DNA from: Alsobacter sp045348435
Lineage (GTDB): Bacteria > Pseudomonadota > Alphaproteobacteria > Rhizobiales > Beijerinckiaceae
DNA length: 64,000 nucleotides
Direction: 5' to 3'
Assembly: GCF_045348435.1 (NCBI RefSeq)
Contig: NZ_CP157484.1
Span: 3,038,001 to 3,102,000 of the forward strand
Positions 1 to 8,689 of this stretch are shown here, piece by piece. A program made the position numbers and the translations under genes. Each line of letters begins with the position of its first letter. The stretch's first letter is position 1. The notes below the pieces were generated by a model. The model saw only the letters and a list, made by a program, of their open reading frames with translations, made no database searches and had not been told where the DNA came from.

Positions 1-73
1 ATCCGTCCCCGTGCTGTCCTGAAGGCCCGTGACAACCCGCGCCTGAGCCTTGTCGTTCCAGGCCGGGGCCCGC

Positions 74-985
74 TCAGCGTGCGCGGCGGACGAAGCCGGC
101 CGCCGTGCGGTGCAGGATGGAATGGCGGCGGGCGACGCGCTCGACGTCTCGGTCATAGCCGCCGCCGATGACGCCGCAGACCGGGCGCCCCTTGCCCAGG
201 CAGGCGCGCAGCACGAAGGCGTCGCGCTCGGCGAGCCCGTCGTCGCTCAGCGCCAGGCGCCCCAGCCGGTCGTCCCGGTGCGGATCGACGCCGGCGTTAT
301 AGAACACCAGGTCCGGCCGCACGCGGTCGAGGAGGTCGGGCAGGACCTTCCGCAAGGCGTCGAGATACACGTCGTCCTGCGTCCCGTCCGGCAGGTCGAT
401 GTCGAGGTCGCTGCGCGCCCGGCGCACGGGATAGTTCTTCTCGCCATGCATCGAGAAGGTGAAGACGCGGGGGTCGTCGGCGAAGATCGAGGCCGTGCCG
501 TCGCCCTGGTGCACGTCGAGGTCGACGACCAGCACCCGGCCCGCCTCCCCTTCGTCGAGCAACGCCGCGGCCGCGACCGCCACGTCGTTGAAGGTGCAGA
601 ACCCGGCCCCGTGCGGACCCGAGGCGTGGTGGCTGCCGCCCGCCGTGTTGCAGGCGAGGCCGTGCCGCAGCGCCAGCCTTGCGGCGAGCAGCGTGCCTCC
701 CGTCGCCGCACGGGCGCGGCGGGCGACCGACGCCGTCATGGGGAGCCCGATCTGGCGCTCGATCTCGCGCGGCACGCGCGCCTCGAACACCTGCCGCACA
801 TAGTCGGCGGCGTGCACCCGGGCCAGCAGTTCGAAGGAGGCCGGCTCGGGCTCGACGAAGCCGCCCGGGCTCACCACCCCCTCCTCCACGAGGATTTCGG
901 CCAACCGCTGGTACTTGCCCATCGGGAACCGGTGATCGTGCGGGATGTCGGCGGTGTAGGCCGGGTGATGGACGACGGGAAGCAT
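74..985 (-). CDS. histone deacetylase family protein (acetyl-amide hydrolase)
   Basis: 303 residues, the usual length for bacterial class II-like histone deacetylase / acetylpolyamine amidohydrolase proteins. The zinc-hydrolase signature is intact: a GGSHH motif at residues 116-120 supplies the catalytic histidines, and D157 and H159 of DLDVHQGDGT plus D234 of NAGVDPH are the expected zinc ligands. In bacteria these enzymes deacetylate small amides such as polyamines, or acetyl-lysine; the substrate cannot be read from sequence. ATG start. It is the last gene in a minus-strand series after galB, but 140 bp of palindrome-rich DNA separates them, so it may be transcribed on its own. Confidence 0.9.
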   Translation of the reverse strand: MLPVVHHPAYTADIPHDHRFPMGKYQRLAEILVEEGVVSPGGFVEPEPASFELLARVHAADYVRQVFEARVPREIERQIGLPMTASVARRARAATGGTLLAARLALRHGLACNTAGGSHHASGPHGAGFCTFNDVAVAAAALLDEGEAGRVLVVDLDVHQGDGTASIFADDPRVFTFSMHGEKNYPVRRARSDLDIDLPDGTQDDVYLDALRKVLPDLLDRVRPDLVFYNAGVDPHRDDRLGRLALSDDGLAERDAFVLRACLGKGRPVCGVIGGGYDRDVERVARRHSILHRTAAGFVRRAR

Positions 986-1000
986 GTCCCTGAACTAGGG

Positions 1001-1044
1001 CATGCTGCGAAAAGGTGGAATCCGGCTTTTCGCGCCCAAGCATG
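1001..1044. repeat. imperfect palindrome, possible dispersed intergenic repeat
   Basis: Nested inverted repeats: CATGCT (1001-1006) and GCGAAAAG (1007-1014) pair with CTTTTCGC (1026-1033) and AGCATG (1039-1044). It lies between the galB and histone-deacetylase genes. The look (ATGC ends, AAAAG/CTTTT core) resembles short intergenic palindromes common in Hyphomicrobiales genomes. That identification is from memory, and no second copy was seen in this window. Confidence 0.45.
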
Positions 1045-1067
1045 CGACCACGATGAAGCGAGAGCAC

Positions 1068-1091
1068 GCTGTGTTTGCGTCGAAACACAGC
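1068..1091. terminator. hairpin downstream of galB
   Basis: Perfect 9-bp inverted repeat GCTGTGTTT / AAACACAGC around a 6-nt loop, about 35 bp past the galB stop on the minus strand. It has no following T-run, so it could be a weak terminator or an mRNA 3'-end stabiliser. Confidence 0.4.
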
Positions 1092-1125
1092 TTGCTGGAG
1101 GGCGGCGACGGCGGGCCGGGGAGCG

Positions 1126-1866
1126 TCAGGCGAGCTCCTCCAGCACGGACGGGAAGATGCGCTGATAGGCTTCGCCATAGGTCATGGTGCGGCCTGAGTT
1201 GCGGCCGCCCTGGACGCCGCGGTTGAGCGCCACGCGGGTGTAGTACTCCCAGAGATGCTTCTGCGCCGCCAGGATCTCGAAGGCCCGGCGCTTGGTCTCC
1301 CACACGTCGGTGATGTTGAGGATCACGTTGGGCTGGAAGCCGCACTGCTCGGGCTGGTGCGGCTCGAAGCAGAACAGGGGCGGCGCGGCGTAGGCGCGAT
1401 CGGGGTCCGGCTTGTGGCCCGCCGCCTGCGCGACGATCCGGGCCTCCTGGGCGAGATGCGCCGCCGTGGGATGGTCGAAATTATAGGGGTCCGCCAGCGC
1501 GTGGGTGAGCACGAAGGACGGCCGCTCGGCCCTGAACACGTCGATGGTGCGGTCCAGCATCTCGGGCGTGATCCGCAGCGGATAGTCGCCCGCGTCGTAG
1601 AACTCGATCTCCGCGCCCAGGATCGCGGCCGCTTCCTCCGCCTCGCGCTGGCGCTGCGCCTTGACGTCCTCCAGGCGCACGCCGGCCGTCTTCCAGGCGA
1701 ACTGGCTCTCGCCGCGCTCGCCATAGGAGAGGCAGACGATCTTCATCCGGTAGCCCTTGGCGGCGTGCAGCGCGATGGCCCCGCCCGCGCGCCAGACGAA
1801 GTCGCCCGGATGGGCGGTGATCACGAGCCCCGACTTGGGGGCCGCTGGCGAGCTTGGGTCAGGCAT
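1126..1866 (-). CDS. galB: PIG-L family protein, probable 4-oxalomesaconate hydratase GalB
   Basis: 246 residues of the PIG-L/LmbE zinc-hydrolase fold. The N-terminal AHPGD (family form AHPDD) is followed by FVWRAGGAIALH, and SYGERGES follows near residue 50; this is the variant typical of GalB, the zinc-dependent hydratase that converts 4-oxalomesaconate to 4-carboxy-4-hydroxy-2-oxoadipate in gallate breakdown. The gene overlaps the end of galD by 8 bp, so the tautomerase and hydratase that act in succession are co-transcribed. The partner dioxygenase (GalA/LigB type) and the final aldolase (GalC) are not in the window. Alternative: another PIG-L deacetylase, but the galD neighbour argues against it. 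Confidence 0.8.
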   Translation of the reverse strand: MPDPSSPAAPKSGLVITAHPGDFVWRAGGAIALHAAKGYRMKIVCLSYGERGESQFAWKTAGVRLEDVKAQRQREAEEAAAILGAEIEFYDAGDYPLRITPEMLDRTIDVFRAERPSFVLTHALADPYNFDHPTAAHLAQEARIVAQAAGHKPDPDRAYAAPPLFCFEPHQPEQCGFQPNVILNITDVWETKRRAFEILAAQKHLWEYYTRVALNRGVQGGRNSGRTMTYGEAYQRIFPSVLEELA

Positions 1867-2983
1867 TCCGGTCTCCGGGATGGGGCGCGGCGGCGGGTCC
1901 CGCAGGCGAGACGCCCGGCCGCAGGAAGGCGTGGCCGTCGAAGAGCATGCGGGCGGTCCTGAGCAGCCCCGCCCGCTCCACGATCGGGCGCTCGGGCGGG
2001 CCGCCGACTTCCAGCCGCACCGTGAACTCGCCCGTGGGATGCTCGATCGACAGCGTCTTCGTCCGGCCCTCGGGGACCTGCGCGACGCGCGCGGCGGGGG
2101 AGCCCGGCAAGACGCAGGCGGCTCCCACCGTCACGGCGGCGAACACCCCGATGGAGGCGTGGCACTCATGCGGAATGAAGCTGCGGGTCGAGATCGCGCC
2201 GCCGCCCTGGGGCGGCGACACGAGCGCGATCTTGGGCACCACCTTGCGCGAGACGTCGCCGAGATTCATCAGCGGCCCGGCCGCCAGCCGGATCTCCTCG
2301 AGCCTGGCCTTCAGCGCGGTGTCGCGGTCGAGGTCGTCCCGGCTCTCGCGGCCGGTGCGCCCCACCGAGGCGGCCGCCAGCACGATCACCGGCATGCCGT
2401 TGTCGATCAGCGTGACGTCGACGCCGGCGACATGGTCCACCGCGCATCCGGTCGGCAGCAGCGCGCCGCAGACGGACCCGGCGGCGTCGAGGAAATCGAT
2501 GGCGATCGGCGCCGCCGAGCCCGGGACGCCGTCGATCCGGGCGTCGCCGTCGTAGCGCACGACCCCTCCGGGCGTCTCGACGGCGAGTTCGGCGATGGTG
2601 CCGGTGTTGAGCGTGCGCACCTTGACGCGCGTGACCGGCGATCCGGCCCGGACGAGACCGCGCTCGATCGCGAAGGGACCGACCCCGGCCAGGATGTTCC
2701 CGCAATTCGGCGTGACGTCGACCCGCCCCTCGGCGACGCCGACCTGGGCGAACAGGAAGTCGACGTCGCAGTCGGGCGACGAGGACGGGCTGACGATCGC
2801 CGCCTTGCTGGTGAGCGGGTGCGCGCCGCCCAGGCCGTCCACCTGGCGCGGATCGGGCGAGCCCATCAGGGCCAGCAGCACGGCGTCGCGCGCGGCCGGA
2901 TCGGACGGCAGGTCGTCCGCCAGCAGATAGGCGCCCTTGGAGGTCCCGCCCCTCATCAGGGCGCAGCGGATCCTGGCCTGCAT
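1859..2983 (-). CDS. galD: PrpF-family isomerase, probable 4-oxalomesaconate tautomerase GalD
   Basis: 374 residues, PrpF/DapF-like fold. The start LMRGGTSKGAY motif and the cysteine in TPNCGN near residue 92 fit the family, in which proton-transferring residues interconvert keto and enol forms. GalD (about 360 residues) converts 4-oxalomesaconate between keto and enol isomers before hydration by GalB. The ATG shares one base with the stop of the upstream dehydrogenase (TGATG), and its own end overlaps galB. Placement next to galB is the main reason for choosing GalD over the methylaconitate isomerase PrpF; no methylcitrate genes are nearby. Confidence 0.8.
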   Translation of the reverse strand: MQARIRCALMRGGTSKGAYLLADDLPSDPAARDAVLLALMGSPDPRQVDGLGGAHPLTSKAAIVSPSSSPDCDVDFLFAQVGVAEGRVDVTPNCGNILAGVGPFAIERGLVRAGSPVTRVKVRTLNTGTIAELAVETPGGVVRYDGDARIDGVPGSAAPIAIDFLDAAGSVCGALLPTGCAVDHVAGVDVTLIDNGMPVIVLAAASVGRTGRESRDDLDRDTALKARLEEIRLAAGPLMNLGDVSRKVVPKIALVSPPQGGGAISTRSFIPHECHASIGVFAAVTVGAACVLPGSPAARVAQVPEGRTKTLSIEHPTGEFTVRLEVGGPPERPIVERAGLLRTARMLFDGHAFLRPGVSPAGPAAAPHPGDRNA

Positions 2984-3831
2984 CAGCCCCTCCGCTCGTC
3001 CCGGCCGCGCGCCGCGCCCCGCTCCTGCGCCGCCGCGATGGCGAGGCTCAGCGCGGGGTCGAACCCGGCGTCGGCCAGCATCTCGGCCGCCTCGCGCATC
3101 TCGGCGGCCCGGCGCAAGCCGTGCTGGGCCACGCGGCCGGCCATCAGGTCCGCCAGCGCCGCGAAGTCGATGGACGGGAACGTCGCCGCGAGGCTGGCGA
3201 AGACGTCCTCGTCGACCCCGAAGCGGCGGGCGGCGGCGGCGCAGTCGATCAGCAGCGCCTCCAGGCCCTTGATGACGATGCTGCGGCACAGCTTGGTGGC
3301 GGAGGCCCGGCCGATCTCCTCGGAGACCGGCGTGAGGTTCATGCCGAGCCCGTTCAGCCGCTCCGACAGTTCGGCGGCTCGCTCCCCGCCCGTCAGGATC
3401 GGGACCCGAAGGCCGGGACCCTTCACGGGGGCCATGACGGCGCCCTCCACATAATCGCCCGCATGGGCCGCGACGCAGGTCGCCGCGCGCCACTTGGTCG
3501 AGGGCGCGGCGGAGTTGACGTCGAAGAAGACCGCGCCCGGCCGAAGGGCTGGGGCGCAGCCCGCCGCGACATCCACGGCCGCGCAGGCCGTCACCGCCGA
3601 AAGGACGATATCGGCGTCGGCCGCCGCCTCCTGCGCCGTCGACGCGACCCGCGCGTCGGCCCGGCGCATGCGCTCCGCCATCGCCCCGCGCTGGGCCGCA
3701 TCGTCGAGCTTCAGGTCATAGGCCGCGATGGCGACGCGGCCGCTGGCCAGGAGGCCGCGGGCGAACAGGTCGCCCACCTCGCCGAAGCCGATGATGCCGA
3801 TTCGCGTCGTCGCGGCGGTGTCGTTCGCCAT
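2983..3831 (-). CDS. NAD(P)-dependent dehydrogenase, 6PGDH-type with DUF1932 C-terminus
   Basis: 282 residues. An N-terminal Rossmann domain starts with IGIIGFGEVGDLFARGL (about residues 12-28). The C-terminal half has the helical DUF1932 domain seen in 6-phosphogluconate / beta-hydroxyacid dehydrogenase relatives, including an ATKLCRS segment that carries the usual catalytic lysine. A GGAGG ribosome site precedes the ATG. It heads the transcription unit dehydrogenase-galD-galB, so it probably oxidises or reduces a carboxylated intermediate of the same aromatic pathway. The substrate is not determined. Confidence 0.75.
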   Translation of the reverse strand: MANDTAATTRIGIIGFGEVGDLFARGLLASGRVAIAAYDLKLDDAAQRGAMAERMRRADARVASTAQEAAADADIVLSAVTACAAVDVAAGCAPALRPGAVFFDVNSAAPSTKWRAATCVAAHAGDYVEGAVMAPVKGPGLRVPILTGGERAAELSERLNGLGMNLTPVSEEIGRASATKLCRSIVIKGLEALLIDCAAAARRFGVDEDVFASLAATFPSIDFAALADLMAGRVAQHGLRRAAEMREAAEMLADAGFDPALSLAIAAAQERGAARGRDERRG

Positions 3832-3930
3832 GCGGTCCTCCGTGTCGGCAGACCTTGGGGGAGCCGGGCGGCGCGCTCAAATGATCAGACCGGACGGTTT
3901 CATGCGTCCGGTGCACCAATGCGGTCCCGT

Positions 3931-4881
3931 TCACGCCTCCGCGGCGGCGGGCTTTCGGCCTGACTTGCCCTTCGCGGAGTCGCGGCCGGCCTCCTGGCGG
4001 ATCCGGCGCTCGATCAGGCCGCGCAGCGCCGAGGCGGCCGGCGAGAGCGGATGGCCGCGGCGGGTGATCAGCCCCAGGGTCCGGCTCACGCCCGGATTGC
4101 GCAAGGTGAGCGCCACGATGCCGGGCGTATCCGCCTCGCTGACGGCCAGCCGCGGCACGATGGCGAGCCCGACGCCCGCCGCCACCAGGCTGACCGCGCT
4201 GGCCAGATGCTGGACCTCGTAGCGCCACGTCATCTGCTCGCGCCGGGGCCCGAGCGCGTCGTCGATGAGGGTGCGGTTGCCGGTCTGCGCGCTGATGCGC
4301 ACCAGCGGCAGCCCTTCCAGGTCGCCCCACGATGCCACCGCCTGGGCGGCGAGCGGATGGTCCTTGGGGCAGGCCAGCACGAAGGGCTCCTTGACCAGCG
4401 GCTCGATGTCGAGGTCCTAGCGGTTGGCCGACACGATGGTGAGGCCGAACTCGGCCTGGCCGGACTTGACCAGCTCGGCGATCTCGCTGGCGGAGTTGTC
4501 ATGCACCCGAACCGACAGCCCCGGATGCGCGTCGCCGAACTCCTTCAGCACGCGCGACAGATAGTGCACGGCCAGCGTCGGCAGGCAGGCGACGACGAGA
4601 CGCTGCTGCTTCTCCTTGCCCTGCCGGCGCAGGTCCTCGAAGGACGCCTGCAGGTCCTCGATCAGCCGGCGCGCCTTGGGCAGCAGCTCCAGGCCGGCCG
4701 GCGTCAGCGAGACGGAGCGCGTGGTGCGCGCCAGGAGCTTCACGCCGAGGTCGTCCTCGAGCTTCTTGAGCCGATGGCTCAGCGCCGTCTGCGAGAGGTT
4801 GAGATGAGCCGCGGCCCGGTTGAAGCTGCCGCGGTCGCCGATGCTGACGAAAGCCTCCAGGCCGAGATAGTCGATGCGCAT
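3931..4881 (-). pseudogene. LysR-family regulator interrupted by one in-frame TAG
   Basis: Residues 1 onward (ATG at 4881, MRIDYLGLEAF) hold the LysR helix-turn-helix (NRAAAHLNLSQTALSHRLKKLE) and the first half of the effector domain up to VSANR. A TAG at 4419-4417 follows, then the same frame continues with DLDIEPLVKEPFVLACPKDHPL and the rest of the effector domain to 3931. No base is inserted or lost: one codon has become a stop. The gene faces the dioxygenase at 5000 and lies upstream of dehydrogenase-galD-galB, so it would be the pathway activator. Either it is inactivated, or the base is a sequencing error. Confidence 0.85.
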
Positions 4882-4999
4882 CGCCGGATCCCGGGCGCGC
4901 CGATATTGGTGCGCCGATCTCATCAATGTCGACAAACTTCAGATTTGATTCAAGCCCGGGCCGGCGGGCATGTCTGGAGGGATCCCAGAGGACCCGCCG

Positions 5000-5971
5000 A
5001 TGTCCGTCGGACAGACCACGCCAGAGCCCTGCCGCGACCTCGCCCATCTGGGCCATGTCGAGATGTTCACCCCCAAGCCCGAGGAGAGCCTGCGTTTCTT
5101 CGTCGACGTGCTCGGCCTCACCGAGAGCGGGCGCGAGGGCGACAGCGTCTATCTGCGCGGCTGGGACGACTACGAGTTCCACACGCTGAAGCTCACCGCC
5201 TCCGCCACGTCGGGCGTCGGCCATGTCGCCTTCCGCGCCGCAAGCCCTCAGGCGCTGGAGCGGCGCGTCGCCGAGCTGCAGGCCATGGGCCGCGGGATCG
5301 GGTGGACGGACGGCGACCTCGGCCACGGCAGGGCGTTCCGGGCGCGGGGGCCGGACGGCCACGTCTTCGAACTCTATTACGACACGCGCTGGTACGAGGC
5401 GCCGGACGATCTGAAGCCGGCCCTGAAGAACCAGGCCATGCGCTACCCGGCGCGGGGGTGCAACGCCCGCCGGCTGGATCACCTCAACCTGCTGGTGGTC
5501 GACGTCGGCGCGACGCGCGAGTTCCTCGCCCGCGGCTTCGGCATGCGCCTCACCGAGCAGATCGTCCTGGACAGCGGCGTCGAGGCCGGCGCGTGGATGA
5601 CCTGCACCAACAAGACCTACGACATCGCCTTCACGAAGGACCACACGGGAACGTCGGGACGCTTCCACCACGTCACCTACGCGCTGGATTCGCGCGAGGA
5701 CATCCTGCGCGCCGCCGACGTGTTCCTCGAGAACGGCGTCTTCATCGAGACCGGCCCGCACAAGCACGCCGTGCAGCAGACCTTTTTTCTCTATGTCTAC
5801 GAGCCTGGCGGCAACCGGGTGGAACTCGCCAACGCCGGGGCGCGCCTGATGCTGGCGCCCGACTGGAAGCCCATCGTCTGGACCGAGGCGGAGCGCCGCA
5901 AGGGCCAGGCCTGGGGCCTGCAGACGGTCCCGTCCTTCCACACGCACGGCACCCCGCCCGTCCAGTCCTGA
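5000..5971 (+). CDS. extradiol ring-cleavage dioxygenase, two-domain VOC type (catechol 2,3-dioxygenase-like)
   Basis: 323 residues from the ATG at 5000, chosen over 4970 because AGAGGA sits at correct distance before it. Two vicinal-oxygen-chelate modules (about residues 12-130 and 155-285). The second keeps the iron triad expected for type I extradiol enzymes: H161 in LDHLNLLV, H223/H224 in RFHHVTY, E275 in NRVEL. It should split a catecholic ring next to the hydroxyls with Fe(II) and O2. It is divergent from the broken LysR gene. Gallate and protocatechuate 4,5-cleavage normally use the unrelated LigB type, so this enzyme may feed a different catechol into the locus. Confidence 0.85.
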   Translation: MSVGQTTPEPCRDLAHLGHVEMFTPKPEESLRFFVDVLGLTESGREGDSVYLRGWDDYEFHTLKLTASATSGVGHVAFRAASPQALERRVAELQAMGRGIGWTDGDLGHGRAFRARGPDGHVFELYYDTRWYEAPDDLKPALKNQAMRYPARGCNARRLDHLNLLVVDVGATREFLARGFGMRLTEQIVLDSGVEAGAWMTCTNKTYDIAFTKDHTGTSGRFHHVTYALDSREDILRAADVFLENGVFIETGPHKHAVQQTFFLYVYEPGGNRVELANAGARLMLAPDWKPIVWTEAERRKGQAWGLQTVPSFHTHGTPPVQS

Positions 5972-5977
5972 GGCGAA

Positions 5978-6775
5978 TCAGCCGGACCGCAACGCCTGCG
6001 CGGTGCGGTCGTCGGCGGGAAAGAAGGCCTCGATGGCGATCTCCGCCAGCGTCACGTCCATGGGCGCGCCGAACACGGTCGTGGTCGAGATGAAGGACAG
6101 CACGCCCGCCGGCGTCTCGATCTCCAGCGGCACGATCCAATGCGGCCCCTCCTCCCGGGCGGGCCGGCGCCGGGCCGGCCTCGCCGGCGGCGCATAGCTC
6201 TCCAGCTCCCGCAACAGCTCCAGCAGGGCCCCGTCCGCGGCGGCGTCGGCCTGCCGCCGCAGGCGGTCCAGGACATGCTCGCGCCACTGCGGCAGGTTGA
6301 CGATCCTGGGCGCGAGGCCGCCCGGGTGGAGGCTGAGCCGCAACACGTTGACGGGCGGGGCCAGCAGCGCCGCGTCAGCCACCCCGGCCAGCAGCGGCGC
6401 GACCGCCGCGTTGGAGGCCACCATGCGCCAGAGCCGGTCCACGGCCAGCGCCGGATAGGGCTCGTGCCCCTTCAAGAGGCGCCGGATCGCGTCGAGGGCC
6501 CGCCCCATCGCGGGATCGTCGAGCGGCCGCTCCGGGAAGATCGGGGCGTAACCGGCGGCGAGCAGCAGGGCGTTGCGGTCGCGCAGCGGCAGGTCGAGTC
6601 GCTCGGTGAGCCGCAGCACCATCTCGCGGCTGGGCGAGGCGCGGCCGCTCTCCACGAAGCTGAGATGGCGCTGCGACACCTCCGCGTCGAGCGCCAGATC
6701 GAGCTGGCTCAGGCGGCGATGCTGGCGCCATTTGCGCAGCCCGTCGCCGAAGGAAGACACGTGCTGAATCGTCAT
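5978..6775 (-). CDS. XRE-family regulator with MmyB-like ligand-binding domain
   Basis: 265 residues. An N-terminal helix-turn-helix (about residues 10-65, with LSQLDLALDAEVSQRHLSFVE) is followed by the PAS-like MmyB domain that in related proteins binds a small hydrophobic ligand. The end of the gene is 7 bp from the end of the convergent dioxygenase. It is divergent from the membrane protein at 6882. The 106-bp space between holds a perfect 7-bp inverted pair, TGACCCG (6810-6816) and CGGGTCA (6857-6863), a candidate operator. Such regulators usually control a divergent neighbour, here the small membrane protein. Confidence 0.85.
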   Translation of the reverse strand: MTIQHVSSFGDGLRKWRQHRRLSQLDLALDAEVSQRHLSFVESGRASPSREMVLRLTERLDLPLRDRNALLLAAGYAPIFPERPLDDPAMGRALDAIRRLLKGHEPYPALAVDRLWRMVASNAAVAPLLAGVADAALLAPPVNVLRLSLHPGGLAPRIVNLPQWREHVLDRLRRQADAAADGALLELLRELESYAPPARPARRRPAREEGPHWIVPLEIETPAGVLSFISTTTVFGAPMDVTLAEIAIEAFFPADDRTAQALRSG

Positions 6776-6881
6776 GCCGCCAGCATAGCCGGGGCCCGGC
6801 GCGGCGCCATGACCCGCCAGGTAATCGACCCGCCTCGCCGAGGACGACAGGCTTCACGGGTCACTCACGGAGGATCCGATC

Positions 6882-7295
6882 ATGCAAGTCGCCGCCCCCC
6901 ACCGTTTCCTGCGCGCCGCGCTCGCCATCGACGCCGTCTCCAGCGCCGCCATGGGCGTTCTGCTCGCCGCCGCGGCCTCGCCGCTCTCCGGCTTTCTGAA
7001 CCTGCCCGTGGCGCTCCTGCGGGAGGCCGGCCTGCTGCTTCTGCCTTTCGCGGCCGTCGTCGGCTGGCTGGCCTCGCGCCCGGAGCCGTCGCGACGCGTC
7101 GTCTGGGCCGTCATCGGGCTGAACCTCGCCTGGTCGGCCGAGAGCCTCCTGATGCTCGCCACCGGCTGGATCGCCCCGAACGCCCTCGGGACCGCCTTCG
7201 TGATCGCCCAGGCGCTCTTCGTGCTCGGGCTGGCCGAAGCCGAGTATGTCGGCCTGAGGCGGATCCGGCGCGGCTCGCCCGCGGCGGCCGCGTAG
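6882..7295 (+). CDS. small four-helix integral membrane protein, function unknown
   Basis: 137 residues, mostly hydrophobic, with about four predicted membrane segments (near residues 10-32, 42-64, 72-96 and 100-122), and a short basic tail. A good ribosome site (CGGAGGATCC) precedes the ATG. I do not recognise a functional family. Its divergent arrangement with the XRE/MmyB regulator suggests that regulator as its controller. Confidence 0.7.
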   Translation: MQVAAPHRFLRAALAIDAVSSAAMGVLLAAAASPLSGFLNLPVALLREAGLLLLPFAAVVGWLASRPEPSRRVVWAVIGLNLAWSAESLLMLATGWIAPNALGTAFVIAQALFVLGLAEAEYVGLRRIRRGSPAAAA

Positions 7296-7304
7296 TCCTC
7301 GGGC

Positions 7305-7329
7305 GGCGGCGCGGACCCACCGCGCCGCC
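7305..7329 (+). terminator. strong GC hairpin after the membrane protein gene
   Basis: Perfect 10-bp inverted repeat GGCGGCGCGG / CCGCGCCGCC with a 5-nt loop, 10 bp past the stop codon. No T-run follows. Confidence 0.5.
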
Positions 7330-7424
7330 GACCCTGGATGGGGGCCATGCGCTGGCGCGGGTTTGCTTCGCGGCCGCATGCGCTACAACGGCACGAGACC
7401 CATCCCCCAATCGCAGAGCCGCAT

Positions 7425-8666
7425 GTGAAGCCACACCCAGGCCCGTCGGGCGTCCCCCACCCCGGCATGGGGTTCCGGCAATTCGTCGCGCTCACCGCCG
7501 CCATGATGGCCACCAACGCGCTCGCCGTGGACGCGATGCTGCCGGCCCTGCCGGCCATGGGCGACACGCTCGGAATCCAGAACCCGAACGACCGGCAGTG
7601 GATCGTCACCATCTACCTGCTGGGCTTCGGCGCGGCGCAGCTGATCTACGGCACCCTGGCCGACCGCTATGGCCGCAAGCCCGTGCTGATGACGGGCTTC
7701 GTCATCTATGTGCTCGGCAGCCTCCTGGCGGTGTTCACCAGCTCCTTCGAGGTCATCCTGCTGGCGCGCGTCATCCAGGGGATCGGCGCCGCGGCGACGC
7801 GGGTGCTCGCCGTCTCCATCGTCCGGGATTGCTATTCGGGCCGCACCATGGCGCGGGTGATGTCGCTGGCCTTCATCGTGTTCCTCGGCGTGCCGATCAT
7901 CGCGCCGTCGCTGGGCCAGGCGATCATGTGGTTCACCCCCTGGCAGGGCATCTTCGGGCTGCTCGCCGCCTTCGGGATGGCGGTGGCGCTCTGGTCGGCG
8001 ATCCGGCTGCCCGAGACGCTGCATCCGGAGGACCGAAAGCCCATCTCCTTCGCGGCCGTGACGGGCTCGTTCCGCATCATTCTCGGCAACCGGATCGCCA
8101 TGGGCTACATCCTGGCGATGACCTTCGTGCTGGGCGGCCTGTTCGGCTTCATCAACTCGGCCCAGCAGGTCTTCGCCGAGGCCTTTCATGCGGCCCACCT
8201 GTTCACCACCGTCTTCGCCCTCGTGGCGGTGTTCATCGCGCTGGCGTCGCTCCTGAATTCGCGCATCGTCGGCGCGGTCGGGACGCGACGCGTCTCGCAT
8301 GCGGCGCTGCTGGCCTATATCGGCTTCACCAGCCTGCACGCGGCCGTGGCGCTCGCCGGCCACGAGTCGCTCTGGACCTTCGCGGCCCTGCAGTCCTGCA
8401 CGATGTTCGCCTTCGGGCTCATCGGTCCGAATTTCGGCGCCATGGCGATGGAGCCGCTGGGCCATGTCGCCGGCACGGCCTCGTCGGTGCAGGGCTTCAT
8501 CACCACGATCGGCGGCGCCCTGATCGGCTTCTTCATCGGCCAGCGCTTCAACGGCACGGTCGCGCCCCTCACGCTGGGCTTCTCGGGATGCGGCGTGCTG
8601 GCCCTGGTGTGCGTGCTCTACGCCGAGAAGGGCCGCCTGTTCCGCCCCAGCATGGGCCGGTCCTGA
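7425..8666 (+). CDS. MFS multidrug efflux transporter, Bcr/CflA (DHA1) type
   Basis: 413 residues from a GTG at 7425; an ATG at 7467 is an alternative that still keeps the first helix, and the open frame extends back to 7338. Twelve membrane segments are expected. The loop 2-3 motif GTLADRYGRKPVLMTG and the D-x-x-LPALP start of helix 1 (ALAVDAMLPALPAMGD) mark the drug:H+ antiporter family of Bcr/CflA. Proton-driven export of drugs or of small peptides/cysteine is the usual role. It precedes a second drug-type MFS gene by 23 bp. Confidence 0.85.
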   Translation: MKPHPGPSGVPHPGMGFRQFVALTAAMMATNALAVDAMLPALPAMGDTLGIQNPNDRQWIVTIYLLGFGAAQLIYGTLADRYGRKPVLMTGFVIYVLGSLLAVFTSSFEVILLARVIQGIGAAATRVLAVSIVRDCYSGRTMARVMSLAFIVFLGVPIIAPSLGQAIMWFTPWQGIFGLLAAFGMAVALWSAIRLPETLHPEDRKPISFAAVTGSFRIILGNRIAMGYILAMTFVLGGLFGFINSAQQVFAEAFHAAHLFTTVFALVAVFIALASLLNSRIVGAVGTRRVSHAALLAYIGFTSLHAAVALAGHESLWTFAALQSCTMFAFGLIGPNFGAMAMEPLGHVAGTASSVQGFITTIGGALIGFFIGQRFNGTVAPLTLGFSGCGVLALVCVLYAEKGRLFRPSMGRS

Positions 8667-8689
8667 CCCGCTGAGGAAAGGGCGAGGGC

